64,000 bases of DNA from Parvularcula sp039822105 (lineage in GTDB: Bacteria > Pseudomonadota > Alphaproteobacteria > Caulobacterales > Parvularculaceae): assembly GCA_039822105.1 (NCBI GenBank), contig JBCBMW010000012.1, forward strand, positions 1-64,000. Reading direction: 5' to 3'. A program made the position numbers and the translations under genes. The notes under the pieces were generated by a model. The model saw only the letters and a list, made by a program, of their open reading frames with translations, was not told the origin of the DNA and searched no databases. This document shows positions 31,084 to 39,982 of the stretch, piece after piece. Position 1 is the stretch's first letter. Every line of letters begins with the position of its first letter.

Positions 31084-32942
31084 GACGCCGCTCCCATCAT
31101 CGACACGACGTCAGCGCTGCGTTCGCCGGTGTACTCGTCGAAGATCGTTTCCATGAGGTTCTTCCGCATGGGTTTGTGCACCACGGCCTGGAAACCGCGA
31201 TTGATCAGATCAGGAACCTCTTCCTGTGCAACGTGAGCTGTCACGGCCACAATAGGTGTATACTGATTAGGTCCTGGCGAGCGACGGATGGTCTCTGTCG
31301 CGGTAATGCCGTCCATCACCGGCATCGAGATATCCATCAAAATAAGGTCGAACTGTTCATTTGAGGCCATGTCAACCGCACGCTGACCATCTTCCGCCAT
31401 GACCGTTTCACCACCAAGGAGCTGCACCATAGCCTCTGCGACCATTCGGTTGGGCATGTTATCATCGACGATCAGGACACGTTTCGGAGCGCCTTGGTCC
31501 TGATCGGCCTCGCCAGGCCGCGTTCCTGACACGGTCTTGAGCGGAATGGACAGTGTGAAGCACGTCCCCTCGCCCACTTTTGAGCGCAGGTCGATGCTCC
31601 CATCGAGCATCTCGATGACCGTTTTGGTGAACGAGAGTCCCAAGCCAAGCCCACCGCTCTTGGCGTTGTCAACGGACGCCACCGACGAGAAACGATCGAA
31701 GATCTCAGCCAGGCGGTTGTCTTCAATACCGACACCAGTGTCCTCGACGGTTAGCCGGAGCGTCGGTGTGCCATCATTGTCAACGAACTCACCGCCGAAA
31801 TAGATCGTGCCCTGATGCGTAAACCGCACCGCGTTGTCGAGCAGGTTGAGGCATACTTGCCGAATGCGTTGCGCGTCAGTCTTCACACGAATGGTCGACG
31901 GGACGTTGAAACGGCTCTCAAACGTAAGACCTTTGCGCCCGCTGAAATCGGAGGCGATCGACGCGATAGCCTGGAGTTCATCGGCCAAGGCGACTTCAGT
32001 TTCTGAGATCTTGAGCTTACCCTCGTCGATTTTATGAGAGTCCAGCATCGTGTTGAGCATACTGAGCAAGTGATCACTGGCGTGGGACATCTCGGAAAGA
32101 AGCCGGTCCGCCTTGTCCTCACCGTGGCGGATCACCTCGGCAAGGCCCATGATGGCGTTGAGCGGGGTTTTCAGCTCGTGGGACGCAGTCTTCAAAAACT
32201 CACCCCGGACCCGGTTGGCGCGCTCCGCCGTTTCTGCGGCCTGCAACGCCTCTTGCTGCGCCTTCTCCATATCAGCAAAGGCCGCGAAGAGGCCATCCGC
32301 CATCGGACGAAAAACCTTTTGAGAGATGAGCCCTAAGATCAGTAGCGAGACAATCCACGCGCAGCTGGTCGCCATAGAGGCGGCTTGAATGGCGCGTGTG
32401 GCTTCAGCCTCGAGCACTTCCACCAGCAATGTGTGGGTCTGCATCATCGTATGCGTGCCGGAGTTCTTGATGCGCGCGCGTAAGGCTGTCTCGTCGACAT
32501 CCATCTGGTCCATGCTGCCCATGGCAAGACTGGACGCTGCGTAGAGAAACGTTTCAACCTCATCAGCGAACGACTTGGCGCCTGCGACATAGATCTCATG
32601 AAGCGGCCCGAGGTGTTGGGCAACACTGCTCAGCTCGGTATCGCCGGTGAGCACCGCGTGGTTGGCGCGCATCCGTTCAACGGTCGCCACAAGCTCCTCG
32701 CACTGTGTGCCTCCGAAGCAACCCTTACCGTCAAAGTCGCTATCGGCGACGAGAAACGCGATCCGTTGAGAGAGCGCCGCCTGCTCGGCAGCCATCGCAA
32801 TAACGCTGGCCCGGCTGCGCTCACCCGTTATCGTGTTGTACTGAACAACCGACACAACGCTCCAAGCGCTCGCCAAAAGGACAAGCGCCAGCGTGTAACG
32901 CCTTGAGAAGATCTTGCGCCATCGCTCGCCGCGCAATCCCAT
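31080..32942 (-). CDS. Hybrid sensor histidine kinase
   Basis: A 620-residue kinase. Two membrane segments (residues about 16-33 and 193-208) enclose a periplasmic domain with a PilJ/type IV pili chemotaxis-like LSQRIA segment. Then come HisKA (TASHELKTPLNAIMGL, His near residue 257), an HATPase domain (NLLDNAVRFTH; GGLGLGLSFTK) and a C-terminal receiver (RVLIVDDNMPNRMVAEAM, phospho-Asp in LILMDISMP). It overlaps the PstS-like gene. No separate response regulator adjoins it. Confidence 0.93.
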   Translation of the reverse strand: MGLRGERWRKIFSRRYTLALVLLASAWSVVSVVQYNTITGERSRASVIAMAAEQAALSQRIAFLVADSDFDGKGCFGGTQCEELVATVERMRANHAVLTGDTELSSVAQHLGPLHEIYVAGAKSFADEVETFLYAASSLAMGSMDQMDVDETALRARIKNSGTHTMMQTHTLLVEVLEAEATRAIQAASMATSCAWIVSLLILGLISQKVFRPMADGLFAAFADMEKAQQEALQAAETAERANRVRGEFLKTASHELKTPLNAIMGLAEVIRHGEDKADRLLSEMSHASDHLLSMLNTMLDSHKIDEGKLKISETEVALADELQAIASIASDFSGRKGLTFESRFNVPSTIRVKTDAQRIRQVCLNLLDNAVRFTHQGTIYFGGEFVDNDGTPTLRLTVEDTGVGIEDNRLAEIFDRFSSVASVDNAKSGGLGLGLSFTKTVIEMLDGSIDLRSKVGEGTCFTLSIPLKTVSGTRPGEADQDQGAPKRVLIVDDNMPNRMVAEAMVQLLGGETVMAEDGQRAVDMASNEQFDLILMDISMPVMDGITATETIRRSPGPNQYTPIVAVTAHVAQEEVPDLINRGFQAVVHKPMRKNLMETIFDEYTGERSADVVSMMGAAS

Positions 32943-33108
32943 CGTCCGCTCTCTCGAACCTTTTGCTTATGAGGGTTCAGACCGCCTGCCCCTCGCCCTC
33001 GACTGAGGAGCACGCAGCCGCGCTGCTCCGAGCCCAAATCTGCACGACAAGACTTGATAGAGTGCGAACAGAAACATCAGAATGTGCTGAAAAACGAAGG
33101 GATAGCCC

Positions 33109-34077
33109 ATGACCTACGCGATGTTTGTTGAACCCGGTGGCGCCTTGCAGTGGCGAGATGACACGCTCCCGCCGCTGGGTGACGATGACGTCGCGATCCG
33201 TGTCGCCGCATCGGGCGTGAACAGGCCCGACCTCTTTCAGCGGGCTGGCATGTATCCCCCACCACCGGGCGCATCAGAGGCCCTCGGCCTCGAGGTGTGC
33301 GGCACGATTGAGGAGGTCGGCCCAGGCGCTGCCAAGCGCTGGAAGGTCGGTGATCGCGTTATAGCGCTGGTCCCAGGTGGCGGATACGCTGAGCGCTGCC
33401 ACGCCCATCACGGCTCAGTCCTCCCGTGGCCTGAGTGTCTCTCCCCCGAAGAGGCCGCTGGCTTTTGTGAGACGGCGTTCACGGTGTGGGCGAACGTCTT
33501 CGATGCAGGCAGGCTCACCGGGAATGAGCGCCTGTTCGTCCACGGCGCCACGTCTGGGATTGGGACCATGGCAGCCGCTTTGGCGAAAAGCCGCGGCCAC
33601 GAGGTCTATGGAACCGCTGGCTCGCCTGAGAAGGTAGTAGCAGGCGAAAGCGCCGGTTTTACAAAGGTGTGGAACTACAAAGACGAAGCATGGGACGAAG
33701 CGATGACCGCGCTCGGCGGCTGCGATCTGGTCCTCGACATGGTCGGCGGCAGCTACATCCCGCGTAACTTCTCGATGCTGAGGCCCGGTGGCCGCAATGT
33801 GATGATCGCTTTTCTCGGCGGCATGCAGGCGGAGGTGAACTTGGCCATGGTGATGCAGAAGAACCTCACCCTCACCGGATCCACCCTGCGCGCACGGCCT
33901 TTGGCGGAGAAGGAGCGCCTGCGCGATGCGATCGAACGCGAAGTCATGCCTGCCGTCATTGAGGGGCGCGTGAAGCCGCTCGTCGGCCTTTCAGTTCCGA
34001 TGGCAGAGGCCGACCGGGCCCACCGTGCCCTCGAAGACGGCGAGGTGATCGGCAAAGTGGTCTTGATGAACAGCTAA
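33109..34077 (+). CDS. Zinc-type NAD(P)H quinone oxidoreductase
   Basis: A 322-residue MDR-family reductase of the PIG3/quinone-oxidoreductase type. It has the N-terminal GroES-like domain (GVNRPDLFQRAGMYPPP), the motif VHGATSGIGTMAAALAK (nucleotide-binding fold) and a C-terminal substrate lid. Zinc ligands of the alcohol dehydrogenase type are missing, as expected for this subfamily. It is monocistronic and divergent from the kinase. Confidence 0.85.
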   Translation: MTYAMFVEPGGALQWRDDTLPPLGDDDVAIRVAASGVNRPDLFQRAGMYPPPPGASEALGLEVCGTIEEVGPGAAKRWKVGDRVIALVPGGGYAERCHAHHGSVLPWPECLSPEEAAGFCETAFTVWANVFDAGRLTGNERLFVHGATSGIGTMAAALAKSRGHEVYGTAGSPEKVVAGESAGFTKVWNYKDEAWDEAMTALGGCDLVLDMVGGSYIPRNFSMLRPGGRNVMIAFLGGMQAEVNLAMVMQKNLTLTGSTLRARPLAEKERLRDAIEREVMPAVIEGRVKPLVGLSVPMAEADRAHRALEDGEVIGKVVLMNS

Positions 34078-34179
34078 ACCCGAGGCATTTAACCAGTTTT
34101 CACGTAACCCCTGCTTTCATGACGGCCCCCCGCGGCCTAAACGTTGCACCTTGGGGATGACTGGGCAGCAGAGGTCTCG

Positions 34180-35445
34180 ATGCGACAGCTTTGGGCAATT
34201 GTCGGACTTATGGCGGCGGGATCCGTCATCACCGCGGGTGCGTCCGCGCAGATGATCGGCAATGGCGTGGCCGCCACGGTGAACGACAACCCGATTTCCA
34301 CCTTCGATGTGCAGCAGCGCATGCGGCTGATGATGATCACCACGGGGCGCAACCAGCTCAGCCCCGAGGCCGAGGCTCAGCTGCAAGAGCAGGCACTGAA
34401 AGACCTCGTCGACGAAGAGCTAAAGCGCCAGGAAACAGACGAGTTCTCTGTCCAAGTGAGCGACGACGAGGTGAACGAGGAATTGGCCCGGATCGCGGCC
34501 TCCGGCGGCACCTCGATTGAAGGCCTGGTCGTTAACCTCGCCCAGCAAGGGATCGCCATTGAGACTTTGCGCGAAAAGATCCGTACCGACCAGGCATGGG
34601 AACGGTTGATCCGCGGCCGGTTCAACAGCCGCGTGAATGTCACCGAGGGCGAGATCGACAACATGCTCGATAAGATGCGCTCCGAAGCCGAGGACGAGCA
34701 GTACTATCTCTCTGAAATCTGCCTCCCTGTGGACAGCGAGCAACAGCGTGACCGCATCTATAACATCGGCATGCAGATGATCGGACAGATGCGCCAGGGG
34801 GTCCCTTTTCAAGCTCTCGCGCAGCAATTCTCCGTCTGCCCATCAGCCGCCCGCGGCGGTGAGCTCGGCTGGATGCGTCCAGGACAGCTTGAGCCGGACG
34901 TGGCGTCTGTCGTCCGTGAACTCAGTGAAGGGAATGTCTCGACACCGATCGAAATGGACGACATGATGAAAGTCGTCGCCGTTCAAGGAAAGCGCGAGGC
35001 CGCTGAGAAGGGCGATCCAGCCTATGAGCTCGCCTATGCCGGGGTCAGCAAACGTGACATCTCGCGCGCTGAGGCGGAAGAAGCCACGGGGCGTTTGCCG
35101 CTTGCAAACCCTTGCAACGGCGGTGAGTTGAGCACGGACCTCGGTGAAGGGATCGGCGTTGAGCTTTTGCCAATGGTGTCGATCACCAGCATACGAACGA
35201 GTTTCCACGACGCCCTGATCGATCTTCAGCGCGGCGACCTTTCCGATCTGTTGGAAAGCCCCGATGCCTACCACCGTGTCTATGTTTGTGAGATGGACGA
35301 GGGTCTTGGCTTGCCGCGTCGACGGGTGATTGAGAGCCGCCTCGAAAGCGACGAGTTCCAGCTCCTTTCACGTCGTTACCTGCGGGATCTTGAGCGGGAC
35401 AGCGATGTTGAGATCCGGCTCGGCCAGGTGGCGCAGGACAGCTGA
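34180..35445 (+). CDS. surA: SurA-like peptidyl-prolyl isomerase/chaperone
   Basis: A 421-residue periplasmic chaperone for outer-membrane proteins. MRQLWAIVGLMAAGSVITA is a signal peptide; the mature part begins with a SurA_N-like helical region (VAATVNDNPISTFDVQQRM) and contains a parvulin domain (YYLSEICLPVDSEQQRD; FSVCPSAARGGELGWM). The ATG at 34180 follows AGAGG; the upstream TTG is rejected. It heads the surA-pdxA-rsmA group by a TGATG junction. LptD, usual upstream, is not here. Confidence 0.9.
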   Translation: MRQLWAIVGLMAAGSVITAGASAQMIGNGVAATVNDNPISTFDVQQRMRLMMITTGRNQLSPEAEAQLQEQALKDLVDEELKRQETDEFSVQVSDDEVNEELARIAASGGTSIEGLVVNLAQQGIAIETLREKIRTDQAWERLIRGRFNSRVNVTEGEIDNMLDKMRSEAEDEQYYLSEICLPVDSEQQRDRIYNIGMQMIGQMRQGVPFQALAQQFSVCPSAARGGELGWMRPGQLEPDVASVVRELSEGNVSTPIEMDDMMKVVAVQGKREAAEKGDPAYELAYAGVSKRDISRAEAEEATGRLPLANPCNGGELSTDLGEGIGVELLPMVSITSIRTSFHDALIDLQRGDLSDLLESPDAYHRVYVCEMDEGLGLPRRRVIESRLESDEFQLLSRRYLRDLERDSDVEIRLGQVAQDS

Positions 35446-36497
35446 TGACCATGACGAACGGTCGCCCACTCGCGATCAGCATGGGTGAGCCCGCCGGGAT
35501 TGGTACGGAACTTCTCTATAAGGCTTATCGGCAACTGCGTACGAGCGGGCAGCCCTTCTACACCATTGATGACGCCGATCGCCTGAACGCTCTTCCTGAT
35601 GTCCTCAACAGCGGCGTTAGGGCCATCACGATTGATACGCCGGCTGACGCATTTCGCGTGTTCAGCGAAGGCTTGCCTGTGTTGAGCCTGCCCGAACCCG
35701 TGCGAAGAAGCCTTGAGGCTGTGACCCTCGGATCACCAAAAGCCGCGACAGCCCAAGCCGTCACCGCGTCGATTGAGGCAGGTGTTGAAGCCTGCGCGAA
35801 GGGAGAGGCCTCCGCGCTGGTCACCCTGCCGATCCAAAAGTCCGCGCTGCAAGAGGCGGGCTTTCCCTTCCCTGGGCATACGGAGTTTCTGGGGGAGTTG
35901 ACGGTTCACCTGCCCCTTCCTGAAGGCAGCACCCGTGGCCCCGTTATGATGTTGGCAGCGGATCATTTCCGAACAGTGCCCGTCACGGTTCATATTCCCA
36001 TCGGCGGCGTCGCGGGCGCCCTTACGCAAGAGTTGATCGTGGAAAGAGGTCTCGTGACCGCTCAAGCGCTCGCCCGGGACTTCGGCATCTCCGCGCCCCG
36101 CCTCGCCATTGCAGGCCTCAACCCCCACGCGGGCGAGGACGGACGAATGGGGACAGAAGACCGCGATGTCATCACTCCAGCCATCCGCGCCCTGCGGGCC
36201 GCAGGCGTGAACGCTTTTGGTCCGGTTCCTGCTGACACCATGTTCCACGCAGAAGCGCGGGAGAAGTATGATGCGGCGCTCGCCATGTATCACGACCAGG
36301 CGCTCATCCCCATCAAGACAATCGCGTTCCATGACGCCGTGAACGTAACGATTGGCCTACCGATCATTCGGACGTCGCCGGACCATGGCACCGGCCTCGA
36401 TATCGCTGGTCAAGGGATCGCGCGGCCCGATAGCCTGATCGCCTCCATCCGTATGGCGGCCGCCATGGCAGAAGCGCGTGGGTCCAGCAGTGCTTGA
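35445..36497 (+). CDS. pdxA: 4-hydroxythreonine-4-phosphate dehydrogenase
   Basis: A 350-residue PdxA of pyridoxal phosphate synthesis. It has the start (LAISMGEPAGIGTELL), a central FPFPGHTEFLGEL segment with metal-binding His, and the C-terminal MYHDQALIPIK and PDHGTGLDIAG, all typical. It overlaps surA and the rsmA reading by a few to 20 bp. An internal ATG at 35451 is an equal start choice. Confidence 0.93.
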   Translation: MTMTNGRPLAISMGEPAGIGTELLYKAYRQLRTSGQPFYTIDDADRLNALPDVLNSGVRAITIDTPADAFRVFSEGLPVLSLPEPVRRSLEAVTLGSPKAATAQAVTASIEAGVEACAKGEASALVTLPIQKSALQEAGFPFPGHTEFLGELTVHLPLPEGSTRGPVMMLAADHFRTVPVTVHIPIGGVAGALTQELIVERGLVTAQALARDFGISAPRLAIAGLNPHAGEDGRMGTEDRDVITPAIRALRAAGVNAFGPVPADTMFHAEAREKYDAALAMYHDQALIPIKTIAFHDAVNVTIGLPIIRTSPDHGTGLDIAGQGIARPDSLIASIRMAAAMAEARGSSSA

Positions 36498-37302
36498 CGA
36501 TCTGCCGCCGCTTCGCGACGTGATCAATGAACATGGGTTGGCTGCCAAAAAGGGGCTCGGCCAACACTTTCTGCTCGATTTGAACCTGACACGGAAGATT
36601 GCTGGCTTTTGCGAGGCGGAGGAAAGCGACACGATCTTAGAGATCGGCCCTGGCCCTGGCGGCCTGACCCGCGCGCTCCTTGAGACCGGCGCCCAGGTCG
36701 TGGCGATCGAGCGCGACAGGCGGGTCGCGCCGGTTCTCGAAGCGCTGGACGCAGCCACTGGCCGCCTGCGCGCCGTTGAGGACGATGCACTGAAGACTGA
36801 CGAATTGAGGCTCGGCCTACCCGAGGGGACAATCATCGCGTCCAACCTGCCCTACAACATCTCCACTGAGCTTCTGATCAAGTGGCTCACAGCGAAGCCC
36901 CGCTTTTGGAAACGCATGGTGCTGATGTTTCAAAAGGAGGTGGGCGAACGTATTTTGGCAACGCACGGCAACAAGACCTATGGCCGCTTGTCCATCATCT
37001 CTCAGGTGGCGAGCACACCGCGCCTCGGTTTTCATCTTCCAGCACGCGCCTTCACCCCGCCGCCCAAAGTCGACAGCTCCGTTCTCATTTTCGAGAACAA
37101 CGGCCGTCCCGATAACCTCAAAGCTCTTGAGCGGCTGACGTCGGCCGCCTTCGCCCAGCGAAGAAAGATGCTGCGCCAGAGCTTGAAGTGTATCTTTTCT
37201 GAACGCCTGCCCGAAGTCTTAGAGCGAGAGAGCGTTGACGAGACAGCGCGGGCCGAAGACCTAAGCGTGGAGCAATACCGCGCCTTGGCCACGCACGTTT
37301 GA
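36478..37302 (+). CDS. rsmA: 16S rRNA dimethyladenosine transferase
   Basis: A 274-residue KsgA/RsmA that dimethylates two adenines in the 3' hairpin of 16S rRNA. Motifs are the start KKGLGQHFLLDLNL, SAM motif EIGPGPGGLTRALL, and the NLPYNIST catalytic motif near residue 120. It begins inside pdxA at GTG 36478; GTG 36490 is also possible. Placement after pdxA is conserved in proteobacteria. Confidence 0.93.
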   Translation: MGPAVLDDLPPLRDVINEHGLAAKKGLGQHFLLDLNLTRKIAGFCEAEESDTILEIGPGPGGLTRALLETGAQVVAIERDRRVAPVLEALDAATGRLRAVEDDALKTDELRLGLPEGTIIASNLPYNISTELLIKWLTAKPRFWKRMVLMFQKEVGERILATHGNKTYGRLSIISQVASTPRLGFHLPARAFTPPPKVDSSVLIFENNGRPDNLKALERLTSAAFAQRRKMLRQSLKCIFSERLPEVLERESVDETARAEDLSVEQYRALATHV

Positions 37303-37339
37303 ACGTCGGCGCCTCGTAAGAGCACGAGGAACACGGATC

Positions 37340-37900
37340 ATGACGCTAAGACTTTTGGCGGCCAGCGCCGCCGCAATAACGCTCGCCCTCACCACGCCGA
37401 CCTTCGCCGCTGATGACGCCGCACCGGCGTCAAACGCCGACTCCATCGCTCAGGATACCTACAACATCATGAGCGCGATGATGGACTTCTTCAACGACGC
37501 CTTCGCGCGTGCAGGGATTGAGGAAGAGAAGACCAAGGCAACACTCATGGCACGCATTGATGCATCGATTGCGGACTATCTCAATGAGCGCAATCAAGAT
37601 GCTTTCCTACAGACCTACACAGCTGATTTTTCGTCTGAAAGCCGCGCCAGGGTCGAGATCTTCTTTGACACACCCGAGGGGCAGGAACTCTTTGGCTCAC
37701 TCCCGGTCAACACCGATGTTGTCGTGCCGCTGACAGCGGAAAACATGACCCATGAGGAGCATGTTGACCTGATGGACGCGATCGTCACCCATCTGCGGAA
37801 CGAGTCCAATGGCAAAAGAGGTTTGGCAAAACGCGCTGATCGCCTAGCGGATGCGATCCATGAACTGGATCAAGAACTGCTGACCAGCATCACCAACTGA
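37340..37900 (+). CDS. Exported protein of unknown function
   Basis: A 186-residue protein with a signal peptide (MTLRLLAASAAAITLALTT, cleavage near FAA-DD). The mature part is helical, with YNIMSAMMDFFNDAFARAG and VPLTAENMTHEEHVDLMDA. It recalls DUF2059-type periplasmic proteins only loosely. It is downstream of rsmA and convergent with the GNAT gene. Confidence 0.65.
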   Translation: MTLRLLAASAAAITLALTTPTFAADDAAPASNADSIAQDTYNIMSAMMDFFNDAFARAGIEEEKTKATLMARIDASIADYLNERNQDAFLQTYTADFSSESRARVEIFFDTPEGQELFGSLPVNTDVVVPLTAENMTHEEHVDLMDAIVTHLRNESNGKRGLAKRADRLADAIHELDQELLTSITN

Positions 37901-37906
37901 GCGCGT

Positions 37907-38461
37907 TCAGGTCAGCGACTTGCGCATATGAACGACGGTTTTAATCGCGCCGTTGCTGCCCTTGGTCTCTTCTTTGAAAAAAGCTGTGTACCCCCGCGCT
38001 TCGTAAAGCGGGATGCCGGCAACCGTTGAGCCTAACTCGATCAGTTTGTACCCCGCGTCCCGGGCCGCGCCCTCCCCAAGGTTGAGGAGTAACGTTCCAA
38101 TGCCCTTCCGGATCCAATCGGGATGGGTGAACATCGCACGAATGCGGGCAGGCTCGGTGGCGGGGTCAGAGAAGCTGTCATCACGCCCCTCCGTATGCGC
38201 ACCGCCATAAAGCGTACGGCGCTTACCCCAACCGCCGCAGGCCACCATCACGGTGTCGCCATCAACCAGTGTCTCAATCACGAAATAGGTTTGATCGTCG
38301 ATCAGTGTGCGGTCGACGCCCATGGTTTCACGGGCGGCGATCAGATCTTTCTCGCTGAGGACGCCTTTGTTGTTCTCGATGATCGAAGCTTCCATGAGAG
38401 CATCAATCGCGGGGATGTCGTCGGGCGTCGCAAGGCGGTGGGAGAAGGTGTTCGTCGTCAA
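37907..38461 (-). CDS. GNAT acetyltransferase
   Basis: A 184-residue N-acetyltransferase. The acetyl-CoA-binding segment HPDWIRKGIGTLLLNLGE near residue 115 fits the R/Q-x-x-G-x-G/A site of the fold, with the YEARGYTAFF strand-helix near the end. Substrate unknown. It is convergent with the exported protein gene and follows gatB on the same strand after 22 bp. Confidence 0.8.
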   Translation of the reverse strand: MTTNTFSHRLATPDDIPAIDALMEASIIENNKGVLSEKDLIAARETMGVDRTLIDDQTYFVIETLVDGDTVMVACGGWGKRRTLYGGAHTEGRDDSFSDPATEPARIRAMFTHPDWIRKGIGTLLLNLGEGAARDAGYKLIELGSTVAGIPLYEARGYTAFFKEETKGSNGAIKTVVHMRKSLT

Positions 38462-38483
38462 TGTCGTCTTCTCCCGTCTTCAA

Positions 38484-39980
38484 TCATTCAAGACCCAGCT
38501 TGGTTTTGAGAATCGCGTTGACCGCTTGCGGGTTCGCTTTGCCGCCCGTCTCTTTCATCACCTGACCGACGAACCAACCCAGCGCTTTGGGTTTGTCTTT
38601 CACCTTGGCGACTTGTTCCGGGTTCGCAGCAATGATCTTGTCGGCAGCGGCTTCCAAGGCACCGGTATCGGTCACCTGTTTCAGGCCGCGCGCTTCCACA
38701 ATTTCTTTTGGATCACCGCCTTCTTCGAGCATGATCTCAAAGACCTGCTTGGCGATCTTGCCAGAGATCGTTTGATCTTGGATCAGATCAATCAGACCGC
38801 CCAGCTGCGCGGCCGAAATCGGCGATTCCTCGATGGTCTTATCGAGTTTGTTGAGCAAGCCGAAAAGCTCCGTGGTCACCCAATTGGCGGCCAGCTTACC
38901 GTCTCGCCCCTTGGCGACATCTTCAAAATAATCCGCCTTCGCTTTATCCATCACAAGGACTGAAGCATCATAGGGCGAAAGACCGTAAGCTTCGACAAAA
39001 CGGTGCTTTTTCGCGTCCGGCAGTTCGGGCAGTGACGCCGCGATAGCGTCCACATGCTCTTGCGTGAACGAGAGCGGAAGAAGGTCGGGGTCCGGGAAGT
39101 ACCGGTAGTCGTGCGCATCTTCCTTCGAGCGCATGGTCTTCGTCTCACCGGTTTTCACATCGAAGAGACGGGTTTCCTGATCGATCTCACCGCCGGATTC
39201 GAGGACCTGGATCTGCCGACGCGCCTCGTAATCCACCACCTGACGGACGAAACGGATCGAGTTCACGTTCTTCGTTTCCGTCCGTGTACCAAGATAGGAG
39301 AAGTCACCGGTTTCAACGAACTTCTCGTAATTGCCTTCGCGGCAGACGGAGACGTTGACGTCAGCGCGCATGGAGCCCTGGTCCATGTTGCCATCACAGG
39401 TGCCGAGATAGCGCACAATTGTCCGCAGCTTGGAGAAATAAGCCGACGCCTCTTCGGCAGAGCGCATCTCTGGCTTCGAGACAATCTCCATCAACGCGAC
39501 GCCTGAGCGGTTGAGGTCAACATAGCTTTCCTTTGGCGCAAGGTCGTGCACGGATTTGCCCGCGTCCTGCTCCAGATGAAGACGCTCAATGCCGACCTTG
39601 ATCGTGCGTTCAGCATCAAGCTCAACCTCGATCTCGCCTTCACCAACAATCGGGTCCTTGTACTGAGAAATCTGATAGCCTTGCGGGAGATCGGGGTAGA
39701 AATAGTTCTTCCGATCAAAGCGGGACCACAGATTGATCTTTGCGTTGAGGCCAAGACCCGTACGGATCGCTTGATCGACGCAAAAGCTGTTGATCACGGG
39801 CAGCATGCCGGGCATCGCCGCGTCCACGAGGCTGACATTCTCGTTTGGCCCAGCGCCATACTCGGCGGACGAACCAGAGAAGAGCTTGGTCACGCTCGAC
39901 ACTTGGGCGTGGACTTCGAGGCCGATGACCACTTCCCAATTGCCGGTTTCACCGCGCAGGAGGTTCTTTGCTTCAGTCAT
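38484..39980 (-). CDS. gatB: Aspartyl/glutamyl-tRNA amidotransferase subunit B
   Basis: A 498-residue subunit that activates mischarged Asp-tRNA(Asn) or Glu-tRNA(Gln). It has WEVVIGLEVHAQVSS at the start, PDLPQGYQISQYKDPI, then the C-terminal YqeY-like tail domain (ETGGKANPQAVNAIL). The ATG at 39980 has GGAGGGG 8 nt upstream; ATG 39998 lies inside gatA and is less likely. It ends the gatC-gatA-gatB operon. Confidence 0.95.
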   Translation of the reverse strand: MTEAKNLLRGETGNWEVVIGLEVHAQVSSVTKLFSGSSAEYGAGPNENVSLVDAAMPGMLPVINSFCVDQAIRTGLGLNAKINLWSRFDRKNYFYPDLPQGYQISQYKDPIVGEGEIEVELDAERTIKVGIERLHLEQDAGKSVHDLAPKESYVDLNRSGVALMEIVSKPEMRSAEEASAYFSKLRTIVRYLGTCDGNMDQGSMRADVNVSVCREGNYEKFVETGDFSYLGTRTETKNVNSIRFVRQVVDYEARRQIQVLESGGEIDQETRLFDVKTGETKTMRSKEDAHDYRYFPDPDLLPLSFTQEHVDAIAASLPELPDAKKHRFVEAYGLSPYDASVLVMDKAKADYFEDVAKGRDGKLAANWVTTELFGLLNKLDKTIEESPISAAQLGGLIDLIQDQTISGKIAKQVFEIMLEEGGDPKEIVEARGLKQVTDTGALEAAADKIIAANPEQVAKVKDKPKALGWFVGQVMKETGGKANPQAVNAILKTKLGLE

Positions 39981-39982
39981 CG

